From assembly GCA_030867875.1 (NCBI GenBank), contig JAOWCC010000033.1, positions 224,912 through 288,911 on the forward strand: DNA of 64,000 bases, in the 5' to 3' direction. Both the position numbers and the translations under genes were made by a program. The notes beneath the pieces were generated by a model. The model was not told where the DNA came from. It saw nothing but the letters and a program-made list of their open reading frames with translations, and did not search any database. This DNA is from Actinernus sp. WN-2022. Lineage: Eukaryota > Cnidaria > Anthozoa > Actiniaria > Actinernidae. This document shows, in pieces, positions 44,546-58,600 of this stretch. Each line of letters starts with the position of its first letter. Position 1 is the first letter of the stretch.

Positions 44546-46565
44546 TTTCTCTCTCTCCGCCGTACATTATGGATATTCTATTAATGATCTATAGTATGTA
44601 TTCCATACACTGCGATGATTAATGTCACTATTTATACACGGTATGGCAGACTTAACAGTGTGGGGTGTAGCTTCGTACACTACGTTTATTGGCCAGATAT
44701 AAATATTGCATGAGAGTGCACAAAAAGTTGGTTATGTTAGCAACGTTATTTTATTAACGAAATAATGAATGATAGAGATTATTTAGCTGTGAAGAAGAGT
44801 CATAAGGCACTGTTCATGTTTTATTAGGAGCGGATTTTGTACTTTGCTTGGACAAAAATACATGTACGCCCCTCCCTCTATATGGTAACATGCTTTGCAT
44901 GTCCCCATCTCCATGTATATTAACATATACCACAATTTCTGCCCAATATTTCAAAGTCTGTTTTAATTTTTAAAATCAGGGCCGTAGCAAGACTTGCAAA
45001 CGCCATCACTACACACACACCGCGGCATAGCGTCACGCGCGTGCCGCTTTTGAAGGGCGGCGCGCGGGCATCTTCCAAGTACCGTACGCGTACCTAAAAA
45101 CTAAGCATGTTAACAAACTCTCAATTGATTTCTGGTACCCCCTAAACCTCCTTCCCCCCCTGTATGTAAAACCGGACCGTTCATTTGATTTCTTTGAGAG
45201 CACTAATAAGGTTTGATGGCCTCTAATGGTTTCGAAATGAAATACGTTCCACTTTAGCATGCACTAAGGAATAATAATAGTCTCCGTTCAAAAAGTTTAC
45301 ATTCAATATAAAAATGATGATAAAAGTAACACGGAAGCACCTTTTTTAAATCGCTCAGTTTTAGCTCCTGGTAGAATAAAAAGGTGACGTTTGACCGGGG
45401 CTTAAAACACGGTAAATATGTTGCTATAGCGTTTAACTATATATTGGAAGCATAGACAAAACATCATTTAGAAAGTGCGTTTCGTGACCTTAAAAAAAGG
45501 AAAAATAAGAAAGGGTATATTTACAAAAATAGCTCGGTCACCCGGGATCACCCCTACAGCCGAGTTTTTGCTCACGCCGACCATCGTGCCTATGCAGTGT
45601 CGACTGCTACTGTTCAGTTTATCTTTAAAATTACTGTTTCTGTTAGAGGCAAACGTTTTTGAATAACCTTCAAAAGGCCATCAGGACATTGTAATGGTCA
45701 TAATCGGTCAAAGAATATGCACTGCCAGTTAGAATACGTGAAGTTTCGGGATGAACTGTTAATTGACCTTCTGCGGTTGTCAATTGTCAATCACTTGCGG
45801 GGCAACTTTATTATACCCGTCTTTAAAATCAAGAAAAAATGAAGTAGAAGTTTGCAAATGCCATACCCTTGAGGTAAGTTGTTTTCCAATTCTCAGGTTT
45901 CAATTTAAGCTCGATATTCACGTCCTAAGTTAGCTTTGTAACGGAATCTGCAAAGAGTCGGACAATAACAAAGAGTTATATTATGCAAATGACTCGAATT
46001 TTATTCAAAATTTCTCCAAATTCGAGGGTTTCGTATGAAGCGCAAAGTAAATTACCCATTCCAGATTTTACATATGTGTTAGCTCAATGTATAAACACTT
46101 CATGGCCAGCGTTTTAGAAAAATCGAAGGTGAGGCACATGGATAAAATTTCCATCGCGATTTTGATGTGGAATCAATATTTCTGCCGATTGAAAAAATAC
46201 GAGTCCTAAATTGTGATTGCTCGCCACTCAAATTATTGCCAAGATCAAAATTTCAACCCGAATGAGATGTTAAACCCTTTCTAAATCAATATATCGGGAC
46301 AGATTTTTGGAAGGTTGCTTCACTTTTGCATACGAGAGAAGTTTTGAGACCTGCTAATTTCACCTTGGAATTTGGCTGTTTTGAGGCTGCCGACAGCCAA
46401 AATCGATTTTCTCGATTTTCTCGAAATTCGGGCGGTTTTTTGAAAAATAAACTCCAGCACGTTTATTTACTTGGTAATACCTATCTGTAGACCTAATATG
46501 AGCGATTTTTTTTTTTCGAGTTTGGCCACCAGTTGCTCGATATTTACAGGCATTCGCTCTTAAAG
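44546..46565. repeat. Unannotated stretch and 1.1-kb dispersed repeat, copy B
   Basis: Counterpart of 7382-9400; the dispersed repeat part is about 45454-46564. Scattered substitutions and small indels versus A. No gene. Confidence 0.65.
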
Positions 46566-46965
46566 TGCCACTACGATCAAATTTTGACATATCAATGTTT
46601 TTGCATATTCATAAAGTAGAATTGCTATGTTATTAGCGGAGAGGAACGGTCTAGGGAGAAACGGCTAAAAATAACTAGGAGGGCAAGAGAAATGCCCAGA
46701 AAAACTAGGAAGGCAGGAGAATTTAATATACAGGGAGGAAGAGAAAAATGGGATATACATTCATACTCTAGGGAGAAATGTTTAAAACTCACTAGGGAGA
46801 AGGGAGATTTCACTACGCGTTCCTCTCCACTCTATTACTACCAGTCCAAACCGTTTTCCGATACGACGATGGAAAGTCATATTTTGAACTCTGAGTATAT
46901 ATTGAATGTAAACGTTCGCCATCATTGGAGGCCGTTCCCTTTGTTCAGCATTATTCAGCGTAAAT

Positions 46966-47040
46966 GATGCAGTTTACAATCGTGAGTGATTGTTAGTACC
47001 TCGGAATACCAGGCTGTTGTGTCGGAAGACACTCCCCTAC
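46966..47040. repeat. Truncated left arm of the large TIR element, copy B
   Basis: Retains CAGTTTACAATCGTGAGTGA and TTGTTAGTACCTCGG, but the outer ~110 bases present in A are deleted; TGC occurs at both breakpoints in A. The right arm persists at about 54905-55080. Confidence 0.7.
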
Positions 47041-47043
47041 TCT

Positions 47044-47205
47044 TTCTCGAAATAACACGTCCCCTCGTATAGATCAGAAGAGAAAGGAGACAAGGCCAAC
47101 GACTTATACGTCCCCGCCCAAGGACGCGGCTGGGATTCCAACACCCGACCTTCCGCACTCTAGGCCGTGCTCTACCAACTGAGCTAATCTTTGAGGCGGT
47201 CACAC
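47044..47205 (-). repeat. tRNA-derived SINE (copy B)
   Basis: Counterpart of 16375-16536. The B-box core reads GTTGGAATCCC instead of GTTCGAATCCC, which should weaken any polymerase III promoter. Confidence 0.65.
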
Positions 47206-48143
47206 AACGCCTGGAAGGCATATTTCTACTAAAAACCTCTTCGCGTACACAAAAATAAAGTTATATTTATTCTTGCGAGGTTTGCGCGAAAAAAGTAGCC
47301 ACGCTGGTTGTCGTGTTGCGCGTATGACGTCACTTCCGCTGAATAAAGAACGGCTTCCAGTAATGGAGGACAGGATTTTACCGGTAAACTCTCCAAAAAT
47401 GTTGAACTCGGATTTTTTTATATTGCAGGGTTACGTTTTTAGAAGGTTTGTATGAGAATTTGAGAAAATGCATTATTAATGAACAAAGTGGTGGGGTAAT
47501 CTGCAATCGCATATTTCTAACGTTGATTGACCTATTTATACTAAAAAAGAGTGGCAAATGTTCGTCGTGATAAGATGGAAATATAGCAAAAGGCGTATGG
47601 AATATGACTCGAATCAACCATCGATTTTCATGAACACTTCCTACTTCTAATCCCTGCCACAACACTATCAGATATTGAAATGATGAACAAAAATACCCCA
47701 AAAAACTTTGGAAGCAATCATATATGCAATAAAATACCTGGTAAACAACACTTCCTAATGACTCGAGAATACGGCGGCCATGTTTAATCCAAGGAGAATA
47801 AAAAACTTTGCATCGCGCAGAATGGCGCGACACATCCGGGTATTTTATTAGATGCAGGAGCGCTAAATTCAAAGCCTACACAATGAATAACGATGCAAAC
47901 AATAGAGGAATTGGACTAAAAGGCTTAAGGGAACTAGACGTTTTGCTTATTTATGGTTAAATAAAATTTGCTAGAGCTTAGGTACTACCTGGCTTTTGAA
48001 GAAGAGATATCAATGAACAATTTCCACCCAATTTCAACTTATTTGAGTAAGGCCCTCTCCAAGGGCCAAAGATGGCGGTCATGCCGAACTGGTCCTAGCA
48101 AAATAGCTGAATTTAAAGCTTATCTTAGAAGATCTGTACAAAC

Positions 48144-48974
48144 ATGGCTAACCAAACTGAAGCATTAACACTAGATATGATTAGACAGCTATGGGAGAAG
48201 GAAATGCTACCGGGAATTCAAAAAGAATTCGATCGTAAGATTGACTCGCTCACCAAGCAACTTCAGCAAAACTTGAGCTCACTCGACAAACGCTTGGACA
48301 AAATCGAATCTTCACAGTCCTTTATCTCTGACAAGTACGACGCTTTGGTCTCAGCAACTCAATCCTACAAGAAAGATATCAAATCTCTCCAAAGTGAGTT
48401 AAAAGAACAATCGGAGACGATCGCCGAAGCAGTAGATGAAAACTACAACACCACCACAGCATTGGACGCCATGCAACAATACTCTCGACGTGACTGTCTT
48501 GAAATTACAGGAGTCCCCGTAATACCATTAGACGACCCGAAGCAGCTGGCAAAAGAAATCTGTTCCCTCTTGGATGTAGTGGTGGAAGATAATGATATCT
48601 CTATTTCACACAGATTACCGCCAACAAAAAAGGTGAAAGACAGGCTCATAGTAAAGTTTGTTCGGCGCGACAAAAGAGACGAATTGTACCAGAAGAGGTC
48701 AGAGCTGGTAGGGAAATCTACAGCATGGCTACCATCCATTAAAGCTCAACTAGGGAAAAGTATCCCCAAAGCTTCTAAGATATATATAAACGAATCGCTC
48801 ACCGCATATCGAAAGAAGCTTTTCAGTACGATCCGGGAGTTCAAGACCAAAAACAACTTCAAGTTCCTATGGACCAAAAACGGAATCATACACTTGAGAG
48901 AAACGGAGACGACAACAATCTGTCGCTTTACAACCGAAGAGCAATTTAAAGGGTTCCTGGACTCAAGAAAGTAG
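48144..48974 (+). CDS. LINE ORF1 protein (coiled coil, RNA-binding type)
   Basis: 276 residues. Residues 1-110 are rich in heptad-like charged and leucine positions (KQLQQNLSSLDKRLDKIES), a probable coiled coil. Then comes QYSRRDCLEITGVP, which starts the RRM-like/C-terminal domain of L1- and L2-type ORF1 proteins, with ISHRLPPTKKVKDRLIVKFV following. Such proteins bind LINE RNA as a multimer and act as nucleic-acid chaperones. ATG at 48144 is the first in frame after the 5' UTR. The frame is intact; ORF2 starts 82 bases downstream. Confidence 0.85.
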   Translation: MANQTEALTLDMIRQLWEKEMLPGIQKEFDRKIDSLTKQLQQNLSSLDKRLDKIESSQSFISDKYDALVSATQSYKKDIKSLQSELKEQSETIAEAVDENYNTTTALDAMQQYSRRDCLEITGVPVIPLDDPKQLAKEICSLLDVVVEDNDISISHRLPPTKKVKDRLIVKFVRRDKRDELYQKRSELVGKSTAWLPSIKAQLGKSIPKASKIYINESLTAYRKKLFSTIREFKTKNNFKFLWTKNGIIHLRETETTTICRFTTEEQFKGFLDSRK

Positions 48975-49056
48975 TGACTCTATGCCAGATAAGTTTAACA
49001 AACTATTTATTCCCTTATTTATATACTAGATCACTACAAATTTCAACACGACGACA

Positions 49057-52000
49057 ATGACCGAAAAGCACGTTAGTTTTTTGTCGTATTTGCCATTCTA
49101 TAATTTATCTGATTCTGAATTCAGATCGGCAATAGGAGTATGGGACTATAATGATATATGTTCTAGAATAGATACTGATCTTTACAATATACTACCGAAC
49201 CCAGATAAATTCGACAAATTGGACTCTGATTTAATGTTGCTTTCACCAAGTTCTAATTATTATTCAATCATGGAAGTGAATAAATTAATTAATCCGACCT
49301 CATCAATTCAAAAGAAAACTTTTACCCTATATCATTGCAATGTACGTAGTTTACCAAAAAATCTTACTATGTTAAATGACCTCTTATATTCCTTAGATAA
49401 TAAACCTGATGTTTTAGCCATATCAGAAACTAAGCTAAATAGTAAAACCATAGAAAATATTGACTTGCCTCACTATAATTTTTTCCACACTGATTCGGAG
49501 ACTGCTGCAGGTGGTGCAGGACTTTATATTACTGAAGACTTACAGACTATTCATAGACCTGATTTGAAATTCACAATGCCATTAGTGGAGTCCTGTTGGG
49601 CTGAAATTATTTCTGGCAACAATAAATCTAACACAATTATTGGATGCATATACAGACATCCCACAGCAAATGTTTCAGACTTTATATCACAACTAGAAAA
49701 TATAATTAAACATCTAAATGAGAAAAAACATCAGGTATATATCACAGGAGATATTAATATTGATTTTTTGAAATATAATGACCACCCAAAAACTGAGGAA
49801 TACTTAGACATGTTACACTGTAATAGCTTCTTACCACTCATAACCAAACCTACCAGACTCACTGATCACTCATCTACCCTAATTGATCACATATATACTA
49901 ACACACCTATACACAACACTATATCTGGAATTGCCTTGGTTGATATATCTGACCACTTACCAGTATTTTGCATCTGTCATAATTATTCAGCACACAGAAA
50001 AAGAGAAAAGGTGTATTTCAGGGACTACAGTAAATTCCAGAAAGATGAATATTTAGCTGATATTCAATCAATTGACTGGACTAATATCTATAATCACTCG
50101 CAGGACATTCACGAAATAACTTCAAACTGTATAGATGCAATTTAAACAAGTCGTAAACAGGCATGCACCCCTCAAACAAGCCTCACTTAATAAAATGAAA
50201 CAACTCGCCAAACCATGGATCTCAAAAGGCCTGCTAACATCCATTAAAATTAAACAGAAAATGTATCGCACTCACTTTCTAACTAAGGAACCATCAAAAG
50301 TGAACAGCTATAAAAAGTACTCAAACATCCTCAATCATTTAAAAAGCAAAGCCAAATATGATTACTACAACCAGCATTTTCATCTTTACAAAGACAATAT
50401 TAAAGAAACCTGGAAACTAATAAGTACATTAATCAAACGTAAATCAAAATCAAATTCAAACATTCATCCAACAAAGATAATACGTAATAATAAAACCTAT
50501 ACTCAACAAGCTGAAATAGCAGAACAATTTAATCAACACTTCATAGACGTAGGCCCAAGTCTAGCCAGCTTAATTGAAAATCCTAATAACCAAGATCCAA
50601 TAATATATATAAAAAAACACTCCAGCAAATAGTTTTTTACTTAACTCCTGTAACTGAGGACTATGTAACTCAACTTTTTTCTGAATTAAAAGGAAAAAAA
50701 TCATCGCTAGACATCCCCAATAAACTAATTAAGATTGCATGTGGAACACTTTCTATCCCATTTACTTTCATCTATAACCAATCTATTTCTTTGGGTGTAG
50801 TTCCTGATATACTTAAAATATCTAGAGTGACCCCAGTCTACAAAACTGGCCTCGCAACTGATTTAAATAACTACAGGCCAATTGCAATTTTATCACCCTT
50901 CAGCAAGATACTAGAAAAAATTGTTTATAACCAGCTTTATTCATTTTTAGAAAAACATAATATACTCTTCAAATATCAATTTGGATTCAGAAAGGATTAT
51001 TCTACTGAGCAAGCTATATTAGAAATAACAGACCATCTTAAAACATCTATTGACAAAAATATGATTACATGTGGCCTCTTCCTAGACTTTTCAAAAGCTT
51101 TTGATACCGTGAACCATGATATCTTACTTAAGAAACTATCCAAATATGGAATACGTGGCAAACCCCTAGAATGGTTTCAGAGCTACTTAACAAACAGAAT
51201 GCAATATGTGAAAATTGAAAACACCATCTCAGCCCAACGTAACATTATCTGTGGAATACCTCAGGGATCAACACTTGGCCCTTTACTATTTCTTTTATAC
51301 CTAAACGACATATCTAACTCTTCAACAAAGTTATCCTTTCGCATTTTTGCCGATGATGCAAATATATTTTATACTTGTAAAGACACCAAAGAGCTTGAAA
51401 GAACAATGAATACTGAATTGAGCAAAGTTTTTGACTATTGTACTGCTAATAAACTCTCTGTAAACATGAAAAAAACTAATTATATGATAATCACTTCCCC
51501 GCAAAAGAAAACAATTAAAATAAACTTACATAATATAGAAAGAAAAAACAACATTAAATATCTAGGGATTTACATAGATGAACATCTTAACTGGAAAAGC
51601 CAAATAGCACATGTAAATAGTAAAATAGCCAAAAATTTAGGAATACTATACAAACTACGCCATTACTTAGCCTTAAACATGTTGACGCAACTTTACTACA
51701 CCCTCATATATCCCTATCTGAACTATGGGTCAATGAGCTGGGGAAACACATATACCACTAATTTAGAAAAAATATACACTAAACAAAATAAATGTGTCCG
51801 TAGCATTTTTTTTGCCAATAACAAAGAATCAGCTAATCCATATTTTAAAATTCTTAACATTCTCAAATTTGAAAACATACTTAAACTAAAAATTTGTACA
51901 TTTGCACATAAGCTTCTTCGTAATCCATCTGATACGCCACCTGTGTTCCATGACTTCCTAACTCCAGTTACCAAGATACACAATTACAACACATATGCTG

Positions 52001-52176
52001 CCAAAAATAATCTTTATTGCCAAAATGTAAGAACAAACATGGGAAAATTTACATTTAAATATACAGCCTGTAAAATATGGGAATCCGTCCCCTATGAGCT
52101 TAAGCAAACAACAAACACGAAACAATTCAAGAAACTATATAAATCCTACCTTCTCAAGCTCCAGAGTCCCTCCTAA
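49057..52176 (+). pseudogene. LINE ORF2: APE endonuclease and reverse transcriptase, two frame breaks
   Basis: The first part (49057 to about 50140) is an apurinic-type endonuclease: HCNVRSLPKN, AISETKLN, GCIYRHPTAN, ITGDINIDF and DISDHLPVF, carrying the usual Asn, Glu, Asp and His. A linker is in a second frame (50135-50632). The reverse transcriptase (about 50632-52176) is back in the first frame, with NNYRPIAILSPFSKILEK, FGFRKDYSTEQAIL, FLDFSKAFDTVNHD, GIPQGSTLGPLLFL, FADDANIFY (the catalytic pair) and YLGIYID. The two frame changes, near 50140 and 50630, suggest single-base indels. FADD instead of YADD is tolerated in this clade. Endonuclease nicks DNA and the polymerase copies the RNA in place. 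Confidence 0.85.
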
Positions 52177-52590
52177 TCCTAATCTTTAAAAACAATAACA
52201 CATCATATAAGCTATTTCCATATAAATTTCTCCTTTATCGTATTTCCTCTCTTTCTCTCTTTTTTGTCTTGTTTTTTTTCTATATTTGTGTGTGATATTT
52301 CTTTTTTTCTTTTTTTAACCAAACTTAGGTTCAACTCGCCATTGTACAACATTATTTCTACTCACTAATATCAGCTATTACCATACTATAACATATAAGC
52401 CTAAATTTAATTAAAACAGTGAATAACTCGAAAGCCTCCAGGCTACTTTGTCCACTGTGCACTGTCACTCCCATCTCATACTTTAATTTACCTTATCTAT
52501 TATATATATACGTTTAGTTAATCATATTTCCCTTATTGTAATTCAAAAAGAAAAATAGTGTGAAATAAAACTTGAACTTGAACTTGAACT

Positions 52591-55080
52591 AGTATATAAG
52601 CATTATCGGTTGGACCATGAATTTTGGGTTTTTTAACTGTTTCTACAGTGGAATATTCACTTTAGCTCACTTTGAGGCCAATTTTCTCGCTAACAATCGT
52701 GTTTTCTACTTAGATACCACCTGGAAAAGTTAGTTTAGTATGTTACTTACTACCAGCCGTTTTTTCATAGTAATCTGACCAGTATTAGTATTATCGAAAT
52801 CAATATTTCCAAGCCATGTCTTAAAACCTCGAATTCGCCTCCCGTTTTGAAGTTTGAATATTCCCGCCGGACTTCTCTTGGGCTCTCTAGCTCCTCCTTC
52901 ACGAACAATAGCACACCCGCCGCATGATTAGCCATTGAAATTGACACAGAACCAAAGCTCAAAATTATTGTTAAAATAACACTTGCGCGTCATGAGCAAA
53001 TCTTGAACTAACGTTTAAATTAGTTCAAGCTCCAAAATGAGACGTAACTCATGTTCGTAGGTGCTCTAGAAGTATTTAAAAGCTAAAAAAATCGCCCAGC
53101 CGAGTTGGCGGCAAAGTACTTTCAAACTGAAGCTGAGTAAAAGGCAACCGCGACAAAACAAATCTTAGTGAGAATTAAATAAAAACTATAAACTTAGCGC
53201 GTCAAAAGCAAATCATAACGTTGTATTCACAATAATTCAAATTAAACTTCAAATTGAGACGTTGCTCATGTTCGTACGTGCTCTAGAAGTATTTAAAAGC
53301 TAAAAACATCGCACCGGCGATCTCAAAGTTATAACTTTCTTCGTTTTATACGATTCATAGGAAAAAAGGAAACCAACACGATTCTTTAATTAATTTCTCA
53401 GAGAAAACTAAGCGGCGATTAGAATCATGGATTTAACCCAAAACTTTTACAAAGACAAGGTATCTTAAACTTTGAATTGAAAGTTTTAAGTCTGTATCTG
53501 TGTAATTGACCCACCAAGGAAATTACAAGATCGAACAGACGAAAGGCTTTGCTTTTGAACTTCAGGGGCGGTAATGACAAATCGGCTTCTGATATAACAA
53601 CATTTGTTAGTGTGATGACCTTCTTTAACGAGCTTTGGGAGTCCACTATTCCCATGAAGCGAGCAGTTGACATTGATTGACATGTGTTTCATGTGATGTG
53701 GGAGTAGAGTATTCCCAAACCGATTTGTCAAAAGCCAATCACAATCGCTTTCCCGCAGAATAATTAGCAATATTATAATTATTCCGTCCTCACTCTAACC
53801 TCTCGGCCGTAAGTACATGTCGACGAGAACAATATAATTCTGCGCGATGGTTTTAGACCCGTGAACTCGTTCTGAAACTGCTCAGCACGAGGCTACGCAT
53901 GGGAAATCTATTGTTTCAAGCCAACATGGCCGCCGTGTGATTAAAGCGAATTCGTGCGTGTGACAAGCTCTTTCCATCACTCATTCTTTTATGTTAATCA
54001 GGAATTCCAAATACCTCGAAAACGATAAAATCCTCGGCGCTACGACCCACTTTTTTTGGAACACTAATAAACACTTGAATTCCTGTTTGAAATAGTACTT
54101 CAAGGCCGTGATTGACCTTCAGCACATGGGAGAATTATATTATATATAAAATATACGTTTGTTGTGCACCACTGAGATAAAAAATTGCAGGAATCTCTCA
54201 GCTAAATGTCAAATGATTAGTGTCGAATGGGCTACATAGTTTTGGAATTAAAGTGATCAACATGATTCAACATTCTTATCCGTGAGTAACCCATGGGCAC
54301 GTATGATTAAACATGACGTTCCGAAAGGGTCATGGCCAGACCACAGTCACCTTCAGTTGTCACTCAGTTGCCTTTGTGGAGTGAACATCTCTGTGATGCT
54401 CCGCCTGAGTGCTCCCAACACACTGATTGCTAATCGCGCGAAATTCAAATCAAACAGAGTAAGGACTGCAAAGTTCGCAAACTATAGTAACATACCGCCT
54501 AAAGTCTTTAATAAACAACTATCTTCTCTATGCTCACTTTTTGATATCTTATTTGATTTTAAACCCTTAAAAGTTCGCTTTTTAACAGGAGAGCCCACGT
54601 TCTTCACTCTGCAAATTTCGAGTTTGCCATGCGTGACAAGAGGAGGGGGTAACTCTTTTATAGCGGAACTGGTTATGTTTCGGGTATATTGTTGCCGTCG
54701 TGCCGAAAAACCTGACCTTAAGCAGCTACACGCAAGTAATACAATGTGACGAGATAACAACTACGTGAAAAGAGAAGCAAGCTAATCATACACAATAACG
54801 TAACGTGGGCAGCTCTTACGTAACATTGTTAGTTGAAGAGAATGGCGATAAACAAGAATGGAAAACGCGACATTCTTCTAACTTGTGGGGGATGCGACAT
54901 TATTCTAAGGGTTGTTTCCCGACCGAACAGCCTGGTATTCTGAGGTACTAACAATCACTCATGATTGTAAACTGCACAGCAGCACATTGCGCCAGAATAG
55001 CAGTCCGTATCACAAAAAATAACCTTGTGAAGCGCATGTCAATATACTCATGTATAATTTCGTCACTATATAAATGAATA
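52591..55080. other. Unannotated stretch of copy B, right part of the large TIR element
   Basis: Counterpart of about 17567-20062, including the direct-repeat pair and the right terminal repeat. ORF 54282-54749 is the twin of 19251-19718 and has no recognisable domain. Confidence 0.5.
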
Positions 55081-55688
55081 CCTTAATTTTTTTAACGGGC
55101 AATTAAATACAACAACTTACTCCTTGTTCAAAACATCATTCTAATCATATGTTACGTAATCCTACTGGGATTACGTTAAGTTGGCAAAAATGCCAGGTTT
55201 TAAGTAAACAGTACAGGTACAATAAGGACCATTAGTCAAGAACCCACGTACAGAAGTTTATTGGGACAGTTGTACGGCCGGGTTACGCTTAAGGTAAGAT
55301 CTTTAAAACGTTATCTTAATTGAGTATAAAATTGCCTGTAAAATGTATGGGTTTGTTTGACTGAGCCTGTTTTACGTAAGTTTTCTAGCAAAAGTAACAG
55401 TTACTGATAAAACCACGAGGCCACTGAAGTATTGGTTAAGCTAAGAGACCATTCACATGTGTATTGAAAATACTAGTATTCATTTCCAACTGCGATAGCT
55501 ATCCTGCCCCAAAATACGGCGTTTCTTTCTTTCTCTCTTGTTGACAAACGCTGTTGACGGTAACGTTTTAATCTCCGTTTAGCCATGGGTGCACAGACGG
55601 GCTGTGGTGTAGTATGACTGACCGTGATTGCAAATATCTTTCCAGTATATTAACCTTTTTTTCCTTTCCGTAGAATTGCCGACCCACA

Positions 55689-58600
55689 ATGACAGGAAAA
55701 CTCTTGTTACTTGTTCTATTCTTGCACGTGCTTCATATTCAAGGTAAGTTTTGTTTGATTTTATCCGGCGCCGGAGAAGCTATTAAGATTGGTTACTAAT
55801 TCAATCAGAAATACTGTCCAGTAGTCTTTCTTGCAAGGGCAAACCAAACCGAAATTAAAGACTTGTTAAACGCGCTCTGCTAACAAATTGTGTTCGACTC
55901 TACACAGATTTCATTTAAATTCACAGTTAAATCTTTAGTAAATGTAAGTGTTTAGCAAACGTGTTCACACTTTCAAGAATCAGGGCAATCGCGCATGTAG
56001 CAGCTTTGGACAATAGAGGTTTTGCACCACCACGTGATGGCAGCCATGTTGGTGGCCAGAACAATGAGATTTGTTCAATCATATGAGAAATTAAATCTCA
56101 AAGGAATAACGTTCTATTGTTCTGGCCACCAACATGGCTGCCATCACGTGGTGGTGCAAAACCTCTATTGTTTTTACCCTGTTGCTGAGAGATGATTTTG
56201 AAGTGAAAGATTGGCGAAGCGCAAAAAGGCCCTTAATAGTTCAATTTTAACCAGTCAGTGCGGTTTATCATATGCCATGGACGATATTTCACCACTGTTG
56301 CATGCTAAACTTGATCTATAAGTTCTGTCAATACAGGTCTCTTTGCAACTTTAACTTTTAATAAATTTGCTGTCGACGCAAATTAGACTTAGAAATACTT
56401 CAAAGTAGAACAAATAACGACTCTTCTCGTTAGATTCTCAGGCTGCGGTAGCGCCCGATTGCCTGACCGCTATTGGCCTAGAGAAACATGTGATCACAGA
56501 CCCACAGATGACCGCCTCCTCTGTTTGGAATGCCAATCACGGAGCAGCCAATGGCAGACTGAATTTTATAGCTGGTGGAGGAAAGACTGGTGCCTGGTCT
56601 GCTAGGTACAACAACGTCCAACAATGGCTTCAGGTGGATTTTTTCCAGACGACTAAAATAACCCGCATAGCAACTCAAGGCCGACAGGACGCTAACCAAT
56701 GGGTGAATAGCTACACTTTGGAATATAGTCGAGATGGAACCGTTTGGGAAACGTACCCTAAGAAAGTAAGAACTCGTTTACATGCAACTCGGAACTATTT
56801 CTGAACAAAACGAAAACTAATAGGCCCTTTTCATGTAAAGAGTCTCGTGTTGATATAATAATACTTCATTAATAATGAATGACTTGAGTTCGTGATCTCA
56901 ATGGGGAAAGGCGTTGCCATGGATGCTGGATGGTAAGCTATCTTTTAAAACGCAGTTTTGGAAAGATCGACAATCTATTGGAGGTGGAAAATAGCATTTA
57001 CAAACGGGTTTTGCTAATAACACTACCGATCTCGTACAAGTGCCTTTAAATAGATGTTGCTCTCCAGTACAACCGTGTTTATATTACTTCAAAAGGCCCA
57101 TAATCTGTACAATTTCAAACTCCCCCATGAAAATTAAATTGTGATCATTACATTGTTCGAATACTTGAAGTAAAACGAGCACAAAGTGCTCATACTCCAA
57201 AACTTACGTTGCAGTCAAATAAAACAGGAGCTTGGCAACCTAACAACCATTGTTGCTTAATTAGCGTTATACGGCGAAGTTCACAATTTATAAAGGGATA
57301 CTTAGTGTGCATGATATCTCTTAACAGATGTTTGCTGGTAATAGAGACCGCTCCACCGTGGTATCTCATGACATCAGTCCAGCGATAATCGCACGATTTG
57401 TCCGCATTCAACCCAAGACCTGGCAGAGCCATATCTCGATGAGAGCGGAGTTCTATGGATGCACTTCTGGTAAGAAAAACTAAACATTATTTCTTCAGTG
57501 AACTATATTTAAATCGTTTACATTTACCAATGCTCGAGCTGCAATAAATATAGCTTTCACTTTAATCAACAGGATTCTGTGTTCCCAAGGAAATATGTGC
57601 TTTTGCACTCGGCATGATCGACGGGCGAATTCCTAATTCTCGCATCACTGCTTCTACTTCTTACAATGCAAATCTCCTACCTGCTCGTGCCAGGCTTCAT
57701 CTTCGACGTCAAGGAAGGCTTCTTGGATCCTGGGCCGCTCGGGTGAATAATGTTGGTCAGTTCCTGCAAGTTGATCTCGGTAAAGTAACTAAAATCACAC
57801 GTATTGCGACACAAGGAAGACAGGACGCCAACCAGTGGGTCACCACCTACCGTCTGCAGACCAGCCTGAATGGAGGATATTTCGACTCGTATGCTAACAA
57901 CAAAGTTTTGAAGGGCAACAAAGACAGGCATGGTGTTGTCGTTAATATACTTGAGCCAGTCATTATCGCTAGATACATCCGGGTTCTTCCCAAGACGTGG
58001 TATGGACACATTTCCATGAGAATGGAATTGTATGGATGTAAGGAAGGTATGACAACCTACTTTAACCATTTTCATACAAAATAAAACGTCACAGTATTAA
58101 GACCTCCATAAAATGTTTACGAACGAAATACGAACAGGAAAACGACTCATTCAATGCATTGTTTTGTAGGATTCCAGATACCAAAGATCCCAAAATGCCA
58201 GAGCAAACTTACCATGACTGACAATCAGATGTCGGCCTCGTCCGAGTGGAACTCAGGCCACCGAGCAGCTAACGCCAGGTTACATTTCTACGCTGGCGGA
58301 GGGAGGACTGGGGGCCTGGTCTGCTCGGGGTCAACAACGTTTATCAGTTCCTTGAGATTGATTTTGGTAAAGCAACCCAGATAACACGTGTGTCTACACA
58401 AGGACGACAGGACGCCAGTCAATGGGTGAAGAGCTACACTCTGGAATATAGTGTCGACGGCGGGATTTTCATTCCCTACAGCGTTGATGGGAAAGTTAAG
58501 GTAACGTCTATTAATAGAAATATTTTCCATTTTTCTTCACACTAAAATATTGATTTCCTATTGCATTTAATCAAATAGTTTAAAGATAACCCCCAAGACA

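Larger units (their letters stand above)
48051..52590 (+). mobile_element. Near full-length CR1/L2-clade LINE, copy B only
   Basis: Copy A has the empty site near 17561-17566. The 5' UTR is short (about 90 bases) and contains AAGATGGCGG. Two ORFs follow, then a 3' UTR of about 390 bases with AATAAA (52564-52569) and a (CTTGAA)n tail at 52571-52590. The target duplication is not clean. The intact 5' end, ORF1 and readable ORF2 suggest a recent insertion. Confidence 0.88.
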
